A DNA stretch of 55,050 nt from Lysobacteraceae bacterium SCN 69-320 (GTDB lineage Bacteria > Pseudomonadota > Gammaproteobacteria > Xanthomonadales > Rhodanobacteraceae): assembly GCA_001725155.1 (NCBI GenBank), contig MEFP01000021.1:1-55050 (forward strand), written 5' to 3'. Shown one piece after another: positions 18,991-29,621 of the stretch (positions are counted from its first letter, which is position 1; each line of letters begins with the position of its first letter). The notes under the pieces are model-generated. The model did no database searches and was not told the origin of the DNA. It saw only the letters and a list, made by a program, of their open reading frames with translations. Position numbers and translations under genes: made by a program.

Positions 18991-21900
18991 ATGAAGCCGG
19001 TGCGTCATGCAGGTCTTGCGGTCCTGTCGTTGGCGAGCGCCGCGGCGTTCGCCCAGTCCACGCCCGATGCGCCCGTGCAGGGGCTGCCGCCGTTTCCACC
19101 CGGCGCGCCGGCGGAATGGGTCTGCGCCGAGTCGCCGCCGGAGCCCTCGCCGCAGGAGATTGCCGCCTGGTGCAAGGCGCATCCGGATCGCGGGCAGCCG
19201 GCACGGTTTCCGCATCCGCCGGCCGAGATGTCCGATCTCGCGGCGAAGAATCGCTTCGACCTCGCACTGCGCGGATTCCTGCGCGATCGGACCTACCGCA
19301 AGTTCGGCTGGATCGCCGATCGCGACTGGCGCCTGACCGGCCCCTACGTCGGTGATTTTCCGACCGGCAAGAGTTATGGCGTGCATCCGGCCGTGCGCGT
19401 CTGGTACTCGCCCGAAGTGACCGACTGGCTGTGCGGCGGGCGCAACGGCGAGCTGCCGGACAGCGCGATGATCATCAAGGAAATGCGCTCCATCGACCCG
19501 GATGCGCTGCGCATCGACCCGAACGCGCAATGCCTCGTGATCCGCAAGCCGGCCGCGGCGATCGAGCCGGGCTCGTGGACCGTGATGTTCAAGCAGAAAG
19601 GCGCAACGCACGATGGCTGGTACTGGGCCAACCCGACCGCGAGCGGCGACGGCAATCCGCCGATCCTGACCTCCAGCGCGGTGACCGATCCGAAGTTCTT
19701 CGGCGCGAATCCCGAGCGGCCGGCGAACAACCCCTGCTGGTATCCGACCGGCGATCTGTTCACCAACACCGCCTGCGAGCAGCCGGGCAAGCCGCCGAGC
19801 CAGAAGCTCGCCGACGTGGTCACGCCGTACAGCCTGTTCGGCGCGTACTGCATGAACTGTCACGCGTCGGCCGAGAAGGAGCTGACGTTCGCCTCGCTCG
19901 ACAACGTGTTGACGTCCGGACTGCTGTACCGGCATTTCAGCGAACCGGCCGCGCCCAGGACGGCGACGGGACAGCTCGGCATGGTCAGCGTCGTCGATCC
20001 CGGTTTCGACGATCGCGGCGGCGCCGAGCACGGCGATGCGCACAACACCGCGGCCGGGGAGACGAAGCTGCGCGACGCGCAGCGCAGGGCCTGGGCCTTC
20101 AGCCAGCCGCTGCCGCAGCCGGCGCCGCAGTTCGCTGCCGCGTTCGGCACTCTCGGGCCGACGGATTTCGCGACGGCCTGGCGTTTCCACCTGCCGGCCG
20201 AGAGCTTCGACCACCGCACCGCGGGCGCGCTGAAGCCGGGCCTGTTCCTGACCTCGGATCAGTGCCAGGGCTGCCATGACGCGACCGTGTCCAACGATGC
20301 GACGCCGAACATGCTGATCAACGATCCGGAAACCGGCAACGCGATCAACGTGTCGATGTACAGCGAATGGCGCGCCTCGCCGATGGGGCTGGCCGGACGC
20401 GATCCGGTGTTCTTCTCGCAGCTGCAGAGCGAAACCAATCGCCTGCCGCAGCTGACCGAATGCATCGAGAACACTTGCCTGCATTGCCACGGCGTCATGG
20501 GCCAGCGCCAGCTCGCGCTCGATACGCAGAAAGCCGACGCGCGCTGCAGGAACCTGTTCGCCGTCGCGCCGCCGCCGCAGGTGCCGTTCGGCGATCCGTT
20601 CCGGCTCGGCCTGGTCACGCGCTATCAGTCCTCCGACGACCCGCACGGCTACGGCAACCTCGCGCGCGACGGCATTTCCTGCGCGGTCTGCCATCGCATC
20701 GACAGGACCGCGCTGGGCAGCGAGGCGAGTTTCACCGGCAACTGGGTGGCCGGGTCCGACGACACGCTGTTCGGTCCGTTCGACGACGTGATCACTGATC
20801 CGATGAAGAACGCGCTCGGCATCACGCCCCGGCACGGCGAACAGATCAAGAGCTCGGACCTCTGCGGCAGCTGCCACAACATCCTGCTGCCGGTGCTCGA
20901 CAACGACGGCCGGCCGCAGACGGTGCACGTGCCCGGCGGCGACACGGTCACGAGCACCTACGAGCAGACCACGCATCTGGAATGGACCAACAGCGTGTTC
21001 GCGCGCGGCGCGACGTTCCGGTCCTGCCAGGACTGCCACATGCCGCGGCACTACAAGTCGCTGAGCCTGGCCGGCACGAAGATCGCGAACATCGAGTCGG
21101 ACGATTTCGCGCCGACCACGCACCGCCTGCCCATTGATGCGATCACCCTGAAGCCGCGCGAGGACTACGCGCGCCACTCGCTGCACGGCCTCAACGTGTT
21201 CCTCAACGAGATGTTCCAGCAATTCCCGCTGCTCCTCGGCGTGCGCCAGATCGACTACATGGGCGCCAGCACGACCCAGCCGGGCCTGATCACCGCGGCC
21301 GAGTCGATGCTGCGCATGGCGCGGCACGAAACCGCCGACATCGCGATCAAGGACGTCGCGCGCGCCGGCGACCGGTTTGCGGCGACCGTGAGGGTGACCA
21401 ACAGGACCGGCCATTTCCTGCCCTCGGGCGTAGGCTTCCGCCGCGTGTTCATTGAATTCGTCGCCGAAGATTCAACGGGCCGGCCGCTCTGGGCTTCGGG
21501 CCGCACCGATGCGCTGGGCTTCCTGCTCGACGGGCTCAGCGACCGTCGTCTGCCGACCGAGAACGGTGTCGGTCAGCGCGATTTCCAGCCGCACTACCAG
21601 CGCATCAGCGAGAGCAGCCAGGTGCAGATCTATCAGGAGCTGATCAAGGATTCGGCCGGCTATCTGACGACCTCGTTCCTGCGCCGCGTGCAGCCGGTCA
21701 AGGACAACCGGCTGCGTCCGCGCGGCTTCGATCCGAAGCAGTTCCTGGGCAACCCGTCGCCGTACATCCGCCTGCTCGGCGAAACCGAAGGCGAAGCCGC
21801 GAACGATCCGTACTACACCGATCCGGCGCTGACCGGTGCCGACGAGGTGCGCTACGACATCCGCCTGCCGCCGGCCGATATCGCCCGCATCGCGCGCGTG

Positions 21901-22095
21901 CGGGCCACGTTGTATAGCCAGAGCATTCCGCCGTTCTACCTGCAGCAGCGCTTCGCCGATGCCAAGGCCGGGCCGGCGCAAAGCAGCGAGATCCAGCGGC
22001 TGTATTACCTGACCAGCCATCTGAATGCGGGAGCGGGCTCGCGCATCGCGAACTGGAAGCTGCCGCTGGTCACGGCAGAGGTGCCGCTGCGGTGA
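18991..22095 (+). CDS. Periplasmic hexahaem cytochrome c
   Basis: A 1034-residue exported protein with signal peptide cleaved near A-F-A-Q. Six C-x-x-C-H haem-attachment motifs are present: C-M-N-C-H (about residue 287), C-Q-G-C-H (425), C-L-H-C-H (496), C-A-V-C-H (564), C-G-S-C-H (625) and C-Q-D-C-H (679). The first third and last third lack haem motifs; the C-terminal region (T-N-R-T-G-H-F-L-P-S-G, then beta-rich) resembles the beta-sandwich following multihaem modules in hydroxylamine-oxidoreductase-like or octahaem-like families. The ATG at 18991 has CGAGGGGACGGGGAC upstream. Probably part of a respiratory or redox chain in the periplasm or at the outer membrane. The electron donor is unknown; no cytochrome biogenesis genes are in the window. 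Confidence 0.85.
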   Translation: MKPVRHAGLAVLSLASAAAFAQSTPDAPVQGLPPFPPGAPAEWVCAESPPEPSPQEIAAWCKAHPDRGQPARFPHPPAEMSDLAAKNRFDLALRGFLRDRTYRKFGWIADRDWRLTGPYVGDFPTGKSYGVHPAVRVWYSPEVTDWLCGGRNGELPDSAMIIKEMRSIDPDALRIDPNAQCLVIRKPAAAIEPGSWTVMFKQKGATHDGWYWANPTASGDGNPPILTSSAVTDPKFFGANPERPANNPCWYPTGDLFTNTACEQPGKPPSQKLADVVTPYSLFGAYCMNCHASAEKELTFASLDNVLTSGLLYRHFSEPAAPRTATGQLGMVSVVDPGFDDRGGAEHGDAHNTAAGETKLRDAQRRAWAFSQPLPQPAPQFAAAFGTLGPTDFATAWRFHLPAESFDHRTAGALKPGLFLTSDQCQGCHDATVSNDATPNMLINDPETGNAINVSMYSEWRASPMGLAGRDPVFFSQLQSETNRLPQLTECIENTCLHCHGVMGQRQLALDTQKADARCRNLFAVAPPPQVPFGDPFRLGLVTRYQSSDDPHGYGNLARDGISCAVCHRIDRTALGSEASFTGNWVAGSDDTLFGPFDDVITDPMKNALGITPRHGEQIKSSDLCGSCHNILLPVLDNDGRPQTVHVPGGDTVTSTYEQTTHLEWTNSVFARGATFRSCQDCHMPRHYKSLSLAGTKIANIESDDFAPTTHRLPIDAITLKPREDYARHSLHGLNVFLNEMFQQFPLLLGVRQIDYMGASTTQPGLITAAESMLRMARHETADIAIKDVARAGDRFAATVRVTNRTGHFLPSGVGFRRVFIEFVAEDSTGRPLWASGRTDALGFLLDGLSDRRLPTENGVGQRDFQPHYQRISESSQVQIYQELIKDSAGYLTTSFLRRVQPVKDNRLRPRGFDPKQFLGNPSPYIRLLGETEGEAANDPYYTDPALTGADEVRYDIRLPPADIARIARVRATLYSQSIPPFYLQQRFADAKAGPAQSSEIQRLYYLTSHLNAGAGSRIANWKLPLVTAEVPLR

Positions 22096-22351
22096 AGGCG
22101 GCGCGGAGCGTGAGCGGCGCGAGGGCGAGATGCGCTCCGGCGCGCGCGTCGCGGCCGGAGGACGAGTGCGCGGGAATGGTTTCACGTCTTCACTGCCAGG
22201 CCATCCCGCGATTCTCCTGAAGCCGTGGTTCGTACGCCCGGCCTGTGCGGACGGGCCGCCGGGAGCCGGCGGCATTGCCGGACTCGCCGCTCCCATGAGG
22301 CGAACCGCCACGAGTTATCGCTAGGCATCCGGACTACGAGACGAGGTCCCG

Positions 22352-25300
22352 ATGCCCACCGCTGCCAGATTGCCGACGGCGTCCGTCGACCCGCACAGCC
22401 GGAGACATGATTCCGTCGACATCGGCAGGACGCGGCCGGCAGCGGCGGGCGGTATCGCTGCCCGGCTGGCAGCCTGGATGCTCGTTCTTCTCGCCGGCCT
22501 GACGGCGGACAGCGCGTTCGCCTCCGGGTTCATGGCGGCGCCGGCACCGGCGACGGCGCGCTCCGGCCACACGGCCACCTTGCTGCCGTCGGGCAAGGTG
22601 CTCGTTGCCGGCGGCACGGGCACGGGCGGTGCGACCTTGAGCAGCGCCGAGATCTACGACCCTGCGACGAATACCTGGACGGCCGGAGCTCCGATGGTCG
22701 GGGCGCGCGCCAACCACACGGCGACGCTGTTGCGCTCGGGCAAGGTGCTGGTCGTCGGCGGTGTCAACGGCACGACGATCCTCGGTACCGCGCAGTTGTA
22801 CGACCCTGCGACGAATACCTGGAGTCCCGCCGCCGCACCGGCGAGTACGCGCGCCAACCACACGGCGACCGTGCTGTCCTCGGGCAAGGTGCTGGTCGTC
22901 GGCGGCAACAACGAAAGCGTGCTCACTAGCGTGGAAATCTACGATGCGGCCACCGACAGCTGGTCCATGGGGCGCCAGCTCGCCATGGCACGCACGAACC
23001 ACACCGCGACCTTGATGCCGTCGGGCCGGGTGCTCGTCGTCGGCGGCTTCCGCATCGCGGCCCTCGACAGCGCCGTGCTCTACGACCCGGTGACGGATAC
23101 CTGGATCACGGCGCTGACGCTGGCAACGCCGCGCAGCGCGCACACGGCCACGCTGCTGCCGAACGGCAAGGTGCTCGTGACCGGAGGACTCAACGGCAGC
23201 ACCGCGCTCGCCAGCGCGGAACTCTTCGACCCCACGACCGGCTGGAGCGCAGCCCCGGCGATGGGTGCTGCGCGCCAGGCGCATGCGGCGACCTTGCTGT
23301 CGACGGGCGAGGTACTGGTCGCCGGCGGCGCCGCCGGAAACGCGGCGGGCAGCGCGCGGCTGGCCGGGGCAGAGCGGTACGACCCCGCGACGAACCGGTG
23401 GATCTACGCCGACGACCTCGTCGCCGCACGCAGTCAGGCGACGCTGACCTCGCTGCCGAACGGCCTGCTGCTGTTCGCGGGCGGCGCCGATGCCACGGGT
23501 CCGCTCGCCAGTGCGGAACTCTACGACCGTACGACGCCGTACTCCCTGACCTGGGCGACCGGCGGCACGCTCGCGGCGGGGCGCAGGGATCACACGAGCA
23601 CCGCGCTGCCGTCGGGCAAGGCGCTGGTCGTCGGCGGGGGGCTGGCCAGCGACGGCAACAGCGCGCTGTCCAGCGTCGAGCTGTACGATCCGGCGGCCAA
23701 CGCGTTCACCGCCGCGGCGCCGCTCGCGGTCGCGCGCCGCTATCACAGCGCGACCTTGCTGGCCTCGGGCAAGGTGCTCGTGGCCGGCGGCTACAACGGC
23801 ACCAGCATGCTCAATACTGCCGTGCTGTACGACCCGGCCGCCAACAGCTGGAGCGCTGCCGGCACGATGGGCAGGACCCGCGCCCTGCACTCGGCCACCT
23901 TGCTCGCGTCCGGCAAGGTGCTCATCGTCGGCGGCACCGAGAACGGCGGCGGCATGCCCAACACGGCCGAGGTCTACGATCCCGCGACGAACGCGTGGTC
24001 GCCCGCGGGCACGATCACGCGGGTGCGCTTCCATCATGTCGCCGGCCTGCTGGGCTCGGGCAAGGTCATCATCGCCGGCGGCGACAACGGTCCTTCGGCG
24101 TTCGACAGCGTGGAGATCTACGATCCCGCGACGAATGCCTGGAGTGCGGGTCCGCCGATGTCCAGCGCGCGCCAGGAGGCCGTGGGCGTGATGCTGCCGT
24201 CGGGCAAGTTCCTCGTCGCGGGCGGCGCCAACGTCTCGGGCGTCGTCGTCGGCAGTGCGGAGCAATACGATCCGGCGGCGAACAGCTGGTCCGGCGTCGC
24301 GTCGATGACGGCGCAGCGGCGCTGGCACGTCGCTTCGCTGCTGCCGTCGGGCAAGGTGCTCGTCGCCGGCGGCATCGACGCCTATTACAGCTACAACACC
24401 TACGACTGGGCCGAGCTGTACGACCCTGTGCTGGACCTGTGGATGAATGTCGGTTCGTTCGGCACGCCGCGCCAGGGCCACACCTTGACCACGCTGCCGT
24501 CGGGCAAGGTGATGATCGCCGGCGGTACCGACGGCAGCACGTCGTACGCCAGCACGATGCTGTACCAGCCGCAGTCGGCCACGCTGTCGTCCAACGTCGC
24601 CGCGATACCGTCGGCGCGCGGCGGGCACACCGCCACCTTGCTGTCGACCGGCAGGCTGCTGCTCGCCGGCGGCGCCGACGCGTCGAATCCGCTCGGTACG
24701 ACGCACCGCTACGATCCGTCGGCAGGCACCTGGAGCGCCGGTGCCGGGCTTGCGACGGCGCGGCGCTGGCACACCGCGACCACGCTGCCCGACGGACGCG
24801 TGCTCGCGATCGGCGGGCTCGGTACCGGCGGTGCGCTCGCGAGCGTCGAACGCTACGACCCGGCCGCCAACCAATGGAGCGCCGCCAGTCCGCTTGCGGC
24901 GGTGCGGCGGGCGCACACCGCCACGCTGCTGCACAGCGGACAGGTGCTCGTTGCCGGCGGGTTCGGGACCGACGCGATGAACGGCGCGGAACGCTACGAC
25001 CCGGCGACCAATGCGTGGACCGGCGCCGGCACGATGACCGCCGCGCGCTACCAGCACGCGGCCACCTTGCTGCCGAACGGCAAGGTGCTGGTCACCGGCG
25101 GCAGCAGCGCCTCGGCCGCGCTCAATACGGCCGAGCTGTACGATCCGCTCAGCAACAGCTGGACCGGCGCAGGAACCTTTTCCGCAAGTCGCGAATTGCA
25201 TACGTCCACCCTGTTGCCGTCCGGCAAGGTGCTGCTGATCGGTGGGCGCAGCGGTACGAGCTATCGCGGCGCCCTGGTCGTCTACGACCCGGCGACGAAT

Positions 25301-27784
25301 GCCTGGACGACGCTCAACAGCGCACTGTTCTCGGCGACCTATTCCCACACGGCGACCGTGTTGCCCTCGGGCCGCGTGCTGATTGCCGGCGGCGACCGCG
25401 GCGACGGCGCCGGCCATCGGCGCGTCGCGATCTTCGATCCGGTAACGGACGTGCTCACGGCGGTGGCTCCGCTGGCGATCCCGCGCTACGGCCACACGGC
25501 GACCTTGCTGCCGACGGGCAAGGTGCTGATCGCCGGCGGCTTCAACGCCGGCGGACCCGTCAGCGCGAACGAGCTGTACGACCCCGATCTCACGCCGGCG
25601 GCCGCGCGGCGTCCCGACCTCGCGTCGGCCGGCAGCTTCGCCACGGCGACTGCCGCGCTCACCGCCAACGCGACCGGCACCACGTACAGCAGCGGCGCCG
25701 TCCAGACGACGGGCTTCCTGTCGCCGGTCGACGGCAGCAGCGGCAGCGGCACGGCGAGTTCGGCGACGGGCTTGCCGGTGATCCAGGTGCAGCGCCTGGA
25801 CAACGAGCAGCAGCGCTACGTCGAGGGCGATGCGGCCGGCGTCACCGACACGCTCTTCACCGGGCGCAGCACGGCATTGGCCGGCCTCCCGCCGGGGCCG
25901 GTGCTCGTGCGCGCCTGGGTCAACGGCGTGCCCGGTGCCGCGCGCTACACCACGATCGCGAGCACGGCCGGACAGCCGACCGCGGTGTCCGCGGCCGCAG
26001 GCACGCTGCAGGCAACGGTGAATTTCACGGCGCCGGCGACCTACACCGGCGGCGCGCCGATCACGGGCTACGTCGCTACGGCTACGGGCGGCGCGACGGC
26101 TTCGTGTACGGCGCCGTGCACCAGCATCGTCTTCGATCCGCTGCCCGGCGGCACGTATACGTTCACCGTTTCTGCGGTGAACGCGGCGGGCGCGGGCACG
26201 GCGTCGGTGGCCAGCAACAGCGTTTCGATACAGGCGGCCCCGACCCTGAACCTGTCCAGCGGCACGAACCCGTCGACGGTCGGCGACAGCATCACGTTCA
26301 CGGCGACGCTGGCGCAGGCGGCCGCACCGACCGGCACTGTGCAGTTCTGCGCCAATTCCGCGATTACGCTTTCCGGCTGCAGCGGCGGTACCGTGCTGTG
26401 CACGGTGCCGGCGAGCGCATCGCCGGTCGCCTGCACGACGTCGGCGCTGCCGGCGGGCACGCACCTGATTGCGGCGTGGTATCCCGGCGATGCGAACAAC
26501 GGGTTCGCCGCCTCGCCCACGCTGAGCCAGGTCGTCGACAAGCGCGTGCCCAGCCTCGGATGGGCCGAACCCGCGCCGATCAGCTACGGCACGGCGCTCG
26601 GCGCGGCACAACTGAACGCGTCGGCCACCTACGACGGCAACCCGGTCGCGGGCACCTTCACCTACACGCCGCCGGCCGGCACCGTGCTCGGCGCCGGTGC
26701 AGGCCAGATGCTGTCGGCGACCTTCGTACCCGCCGATACGGCCACCTACGCCACGTCCGGCGTGGTCGTCAGCACCACCTTGCTCGTCAACGCCGTTCCG
26801 ACCGCGACCGCCATCGGCAGCATCGCCGGTGCCCGCGCCGGTGTCGCGCTGAGCGTGCCGTATGCGGTCTCCGGCACCGGCGGCGCGCCGGCCGTGCCCG
26901 GCGGCGGCAGCATCGTCGTCACGGCCACACCCGGCGGCGCAACGTGTACGGCGACCGTCGCTGTCGGGCAGTGCGCGATCACCTTGGCCGCGACAGGAAG
27001 CTACGCGCTGACCGCGCAGTACGACGGCGACGCGAATTTCCTGCCCTCGGTCTCCAGCCCCGCAACCACGGTGGCGGTCAGTGCCAACACGACCACGACC
27101 GCGCTGGGCATCGCGCCGGATCCGTCCCTGCCCGGCCAGCCGGTGACGGCGTCCGTATCGGTTGCCGATACCACGGGCGGCCCGGCGCCCACCGGCAATG
27201 TCACTATCAGCGCCGATTCCGGCGAAACCTGCGTGGCGCCGCTGTCGGGCGGCGGCGCAGGGCAGTGCATGCTGATCCTCACGCAACCCGGCACGCGCAC
27301 GCTCACGGCGAGCTACGCCGGAGACGCCGCCAACGCGGTCAGCGCCGGCACGACGACGCACACCGTCAACCGCGCCAGCGTCTCCATCGGCGTCGACGAC
27401 CACTTCAGCTACACGCGCTACGGCGCCGTGCCGGCCTACGTCGTCACGCTGACCAACGCGAACCCGGTCGCCACGCACCCCGTGTTGACGGCGAGTGCGC
27501 CGGGTTCGGGAATCAACCTCGCGAGCGCGCAGTGGTTCTGCACGAGCAACGGCGGCGGCAGCGGCTGCGTCGACGGCAGCGGTCCGTTCACGGCCAACGT
27601 GACGGTGCCGGCGAACGGCGCCATGACCTGGAGCCTGCTCGTGCCTGTCGTGCAGGCCAGCGGCAATCCGACCGTCGAGCTGCGCATCGACGTCAGCGGC
27701 GATGTGAATCCCACGAGCGCCAGCGACATCAATACGCTGGTGATATTCCGCAATGGGCTGGAGGTTCCCGGCGATACGCAATGA
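22352..27784 (+). CDS. Giant secreted protein with 21 Kelch repeats and Ig-like domains
   Basis: An 1810-residue exported protein. The N-terminus has a long n-region of about 38 residues before a hydrophobic core (W-M-L-V-L-L-A-G-L) and a site near A-F-A-S-G. Residues 66-1083 hold 21 Kelch-type repeats of roughly 45-50 residues, most reading H-T-A-T-L-L-P-S-G-K-V-L-V-A-G-G then Y-D-P-A-T-N-x-W; 21 would fit three seven-bladed propellers. A fibronectin III-like domain, Ig-like (Big_3-type) domains and a final DUF11-like domain follow. The tail L-V-I-F-R-N-G-L-E-V-P-G is a variant of the recurrent tail. GAGGTCCCG precedes the ATG. The role is unknown; glycan or matrix binding is plausible. The opposite strand has a 5.4-kb open frame, which is a GC artefact. 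Confidence 0.88.
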   Translation: MPTAARLPTASVDPHSRRHDSVDIGRTRPAAAGGIAARLAAWMLVLLAGLTADSAFASGFMAAPAPATARSGHTATLLPSGKVLVAGGTGTGGATLSSAEIYDPATNTWTAGAPMVGARANHTATLLRSGKVLVVGGVNGTTILGTAQLYDPATNTWSPAAAPASTRANHTATVLSSGKVLVVGGNNESVLTSVEIYDAATDSWSMGRQLAMARTNHTATLMPSGRVLVVGGFRIAALDSAVLYDPVTDTWITALTLATPRSAHTATLLPNGKVLVTGGLNGSTALASAELFDPTTGWSAAPAMGAARQAHAATLLSTGEVLVAGGAAGNAAGSARLAGAERYDPATNRWIYADDLVAARSQATLTSLPNGLLLFAGGADATGPLASAELYDRTTPYSLTWATGGTLAAGRRDHTSTALPSGKALVVGGGLASDGNSALSSVELYDPAANAFTAAAPLAVARRYHSATLLASGKVLVAGGYNGTSMLNTAVLYDPAANSWSAAGTMGRTRALHSATLLASGKVLIVGGTENGGGMPNTAEVYDPATNAWSPAGTITRVRFHHVAGLLGSGKVIIAGGDNGPSAFDSVEIYDPATNAWSAGPPMSSARQEAVGVMLPSGKFLVAGGANVSGVVVGSAEQYDPAANSWSGVASMTAQRRWHVASLLPSGKVLVAGGIDAYYSYNTYDWAELYDPVLDLWMNVGSFGTPRQGHTLTTLPSGKVMIAGGTDGSTSYASTMLYQPQSATLSSNVAAIPSARGGHTATLLSTGRLLLAGGADASNPLGTTHRYDPSAGTWSAGAGLATARRWHTATTLPDGRVLAIGGLGTGGALASVERYDPAANQWSAASPLAAVRRAHTATLLHSGQVLVAGGFGTDAMNGAERYDPATNAWTGAGTMTAARYQHAATLLPNGKVLVTGGSSASAALNTAELYDPLSNSWTGAGTFSASRELHTSTLLPSGKVLLIGGRSGTSYRGALVVYDPATNAWTTLNSALFSATYSHTATVLPSGRVLIAGGDRGDGAGHRRVAIFDPVTDVLTAVAPLAIPRYGHTATLLPTGKVLIAGGFNAGGPVSANELYDPDLTPAAARRPDLASAGSFATATAALTANATGTTYSSGAVQTTGFLSPVDGSSGSGTASSATGLPVIQVQRLDNEQQRYVEGDAAGVTDTLFTGRSTALAGLPPGPVLVRAWVNGVPGAARYTTIASTAGQPTAVSAAAGTLQATVNFTAPATYTGGAPITGYVATATGGATASCTAPCTSIVFDPLPGGTYTFTVSAVNAAGAGTASVASNSVSIQAAPTLNLSSGTNPSTVGDSITFTATLAQAAAPTGTVQFCANSAITLSGCSGGTVLCTVPASASPVACTTSALPAGTHLIAAWYPGDANNGFAASPTLSQVVDKRVPSLGWAEPAPISYGTALGAAQLNASATYDGNPVAGTFTYTPPAGTVLGAGAGQMLSATFVPADTATYATSGVVVSTTLLVNAVPTATAIGSIAGARAGVALSVPYAVSGTGGAPAVPGGGSIVVTATPGGATCTATVAVGQCAITLAATGSYALTAQYDGDANFLPSVSSPATTVAVSANTTTTALGIAPDPSLPGQPVTASVSVADTTGGPAPTGNVTISADSGETCVAPLSGGGAGQCMLILTQPGTRTLTASYAGDAANAVSAGTTTHTVNRASVSIGVDDHFSYTRYGAVPAYVVTLTNANPVATHPVLTASAPGSGINLASAQWFCTSNGGGSGCVDGSGPFTANVTVPANGAMTWSLLVPVVQASGNPTVELRIDVSGDVNPTSASDINTLVIFRNGLEVPGDTQ
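22550..25600 (+). repeat. Kelch-coding degenerate repeat array
   Basis: Twenty-one degenerate repeats of roughly 130-160 bp, one Kelch blade each, lie in tandem inside the large secreted protein gene. The most conserved nucleotide block encodes S-G-K-V-L-V-x-G-G. Divergence between copies is greater than in the 342-bp Calx-beta array. Confidence 0.85.
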
Positions 27785-27932
27785 GAGTGCCGGTGCGTAC
27801 TCCGTTCTGCGTCAATGACCGGTGTACGCGGGAGCGCCACCCCGTCGCTGCGGCGCGCGCGATGGTTCGGAGCGGCACGGCCGTCGCTCTGCCGTGCGCG
27901 ATGCCGTCTCTGGCGCGATGCCAGAGGTCGGG

Positions 27933-27960
27933 AGCAGCACGGCGCCGAGGCCGTGCTGCT
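27933..27960. terminator. Hairpin between convergent genes
   Basis: A perfect 11-bp inverted repeat (27933-27943 with 27950-27960, 6-nt loop) sits between the converging Kelch and collagen-like genes. A smaller 7-bp hairpin lies at 27908-27926. Neither is followed by a T run; together they may work as a bidirectional terminator. Confidence 0.55.
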
Positions 27961-27974
27961 GATGCTTCGAGGGC

Positions 27975-29621
27975 TCAGAGCAGGGTGTTTTCCGGTGTCG
28001 GCGTGACCAGGGTGAACACATAGCCGGCCGTGCCCGGCGTGGCGGCGGTGAACGCCTGGCCTGCGACCGGATTGCCGTTGCCGCCATTGCCGCCGTTACC
28101 ACCGCAGGCACCGCCGCCGCTGCCGGCCTGGTTGGTGCTCGTGGAGGACGCATCCGTGCCCGCCGCACCACCGTTCACGAGCAGTTGGCTGCCGGCGGCG
28201 TTGATCGTGCCCGCGGAGACGAGCTTGATGATGCCGCCGCCACCGCCGCCGCCGCCGCCCGCACCACCCGCTCCGCCGTTGCCGTTGACGCCGGGTCCGC
28301 CGGTGCCGCCGACGGCGCGCAGGAAGCCGTTCACGGTGATGCTGCCTTGCGAGGCGATGAGGATGACGCCGCCGCCACCGCCGCCGGGGCCCGGAATGTC
28401 GGTCGCGCCGCCGGGGTTGATGCCGGAACTGCCGTTCGCGTTGATCGCGCCGCCGGCAGAAACCGTGACGGTGCCGCGAGCGGCGATCGTCAGGATGCCG
28501 CCGCCTTCGCCGCCGTTGACGGTGCCCTGAGAGAGGTTGCGGTCACCGGCGCCGCCGGCCGTGGGCACGGTCGGGCGCAGCTGCGATGCCTGCAGGGCGC
28601 CGAGGCCGATGCCGCCGTGGATCTGTCCGGCCGGTGCGAGCGAGATGCCCGGGTTCGGTGCGCCGTTGCCGCTGTCCGCCGCGCCGGACGCGACGATGAG
28701 GGTGCCGGTACCCGTGATGGTGACGTTGCCGGTCGCGCGCAGCACGGTGCCGCTGGGCACGATCAAGGTGCCGGAGATCGTGATGTCGGTGAACTGCAGG
28801 GTAGCTTTGCCCTGCCCGGAAATGACGTTGAAGCCCGACACCGTCGTGAGATCCAGCGTGTTGCCGAACGGCACGTTGAACGCGCCGGCGCTGCCGTCGC
28901 CATAGAAGCCGAGCGCGCCGCTCGGACCCTGCGGGCCTTGCGCACCCTGCGCGCCTTGCGCACCGGTCGGGCCGATCTCGCCCTGCGGTCCGGTCGCACC
29001 GGTGTTGCCGGTCGCGCCTTGCGCGCCTGCCGGCCCGGTCGGACCGGTCGGACCGGTCGAGCCCTGCGGCCCTGCAGAGCCGGTTGCGCCGACGTCACCC
29101 TGGGTTCCCGTGGCACCCGTCGCTCCGGTGGTTCCGGTCGCGCCGGTCGGTCCCGTCGCGCCGATCTGTCCCGTTGCACCGGTTGCGCCTTGAGCGCCGG
29201 CGGGCCCGGTCGCGCCGGTAGCCCCCGTGGCGCCGGTCGCTCCAGGATTGCCGCTCAGCGCGTACTGCGCGACCGGTGCGGCGGACACGGGCTGGCGCGG
29301 GCTCAGCGGCTGTCCGTCGACGGTGATCTGCAGCCAGCGCTGCTGGCCGTCGAATGCGCCCGGGAAGGCCAGGTCGATCGTGAACAGTCCATCGAGCACC
29401 GGATAGGCGTTCGCCGTCACGGTGCTGCCGACCTGCAGGCCGCCCGTCGCCGCGTCGAAGAGCGCGAACGTCAGATTGCGCGTGCCGGTGACCGGCTGGT
29501 TGTTGTTCCTGAGCTGGCCCTGGTAGGTGAAGCTCTGGCCCTGCGGCGCGGCCTCGGCGGCGGAGACCGCCAGCGCGCCGGCGATAAGTGCGCCGAGCAC
29601 GCGGCGACGTAGCGAAGTCAT
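27975..29621 (-). CDS. Collagen-like glycine-rich secreted protein (cassette A, second gene)
   Basis: A protein of 548 residues. It has an N-terminal signal peptide ([11 protein letters not shown]), a beta domain of about 100 residues ([18 protein letters not shown]), then about 110 residues of collagen-like G-x-x triplets, mostly G-A-T, G-P-T and G-A-Q. A domain of glycine-rich beta repeats follows ([12 protein letters not shown]), resembling beta-helix coils. It ends with P-T-P-E-N-T-L-L and lacks the FxxGFQ tail. Its ATG overlaps the stop of the upstream small gene (ATGA), and the upstream tail codons supply its Shine-Dalgarno. A diverged second copy lies at 32716-34431. Likely a surface fibre or matrix protein. 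Confidence 0.88.
   Translation of the reverse strand: MTSLRRRVLGALIAGALAVSAAEAAPQGQSFTYQGQLRNNNQPVTGTRNLTFALFDAATGGLQVGSTVTANAYPVLDGLFTIDLAFPGAFDGQQRWLQITVDGQPLSPRQPVSAAPVAQYALSGNPGATGATGATGATGPAGAQGATGATGQIGATGPTGATGTTGATGATGTQGDVGATGSAGPQGSTGPTGPTGPAGAQGATGNTGATGPQGEIGPTGAQGAQGAQGPQGPSGALGFYGDGSAGAFNVPFGNTLDLTTVSGFNVISGQGKATLQFTDITISGTLIVPSGTVLRATGNVTITGTGTLIVASGAADSGNGAPNPGISLAPAGQIHGGIGLGALQASQLRPTVPTAGGAGDRNLSQGTVNGGEGGGILTIAARGTVTVSAGGAINANGSSGINPGGATDIPGPGGGGGGVILIASQGSITVNGFLRAVGGTGGPGVNGNGGAGGAGGGGGGGGGIIKLVSAGTINAAGSQLLVNGGAAGTDASSTSTNQAGSGGGACGGNGGNGGNGNPVAGQAFTAATPGTAGYVFTLVTPTPENTLL

Noticed and set aside
22334-27781. An 1815-codon open frame antisense to the Kelch gene, and another of 1541 codons in a third frame
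   Set aside because: They are mirror images of a repetitive GC-rich gene; the translations are Arg/His-rich, follow the repeat period and lack signal peptide or family motifs.
28763-29179. Phage tail fibre or pilin operon suggested by collagen triplets
   Set aside because: Collagen triplets also occur in phage fibres, but there are signal peptides and no phage structural genes nearby.
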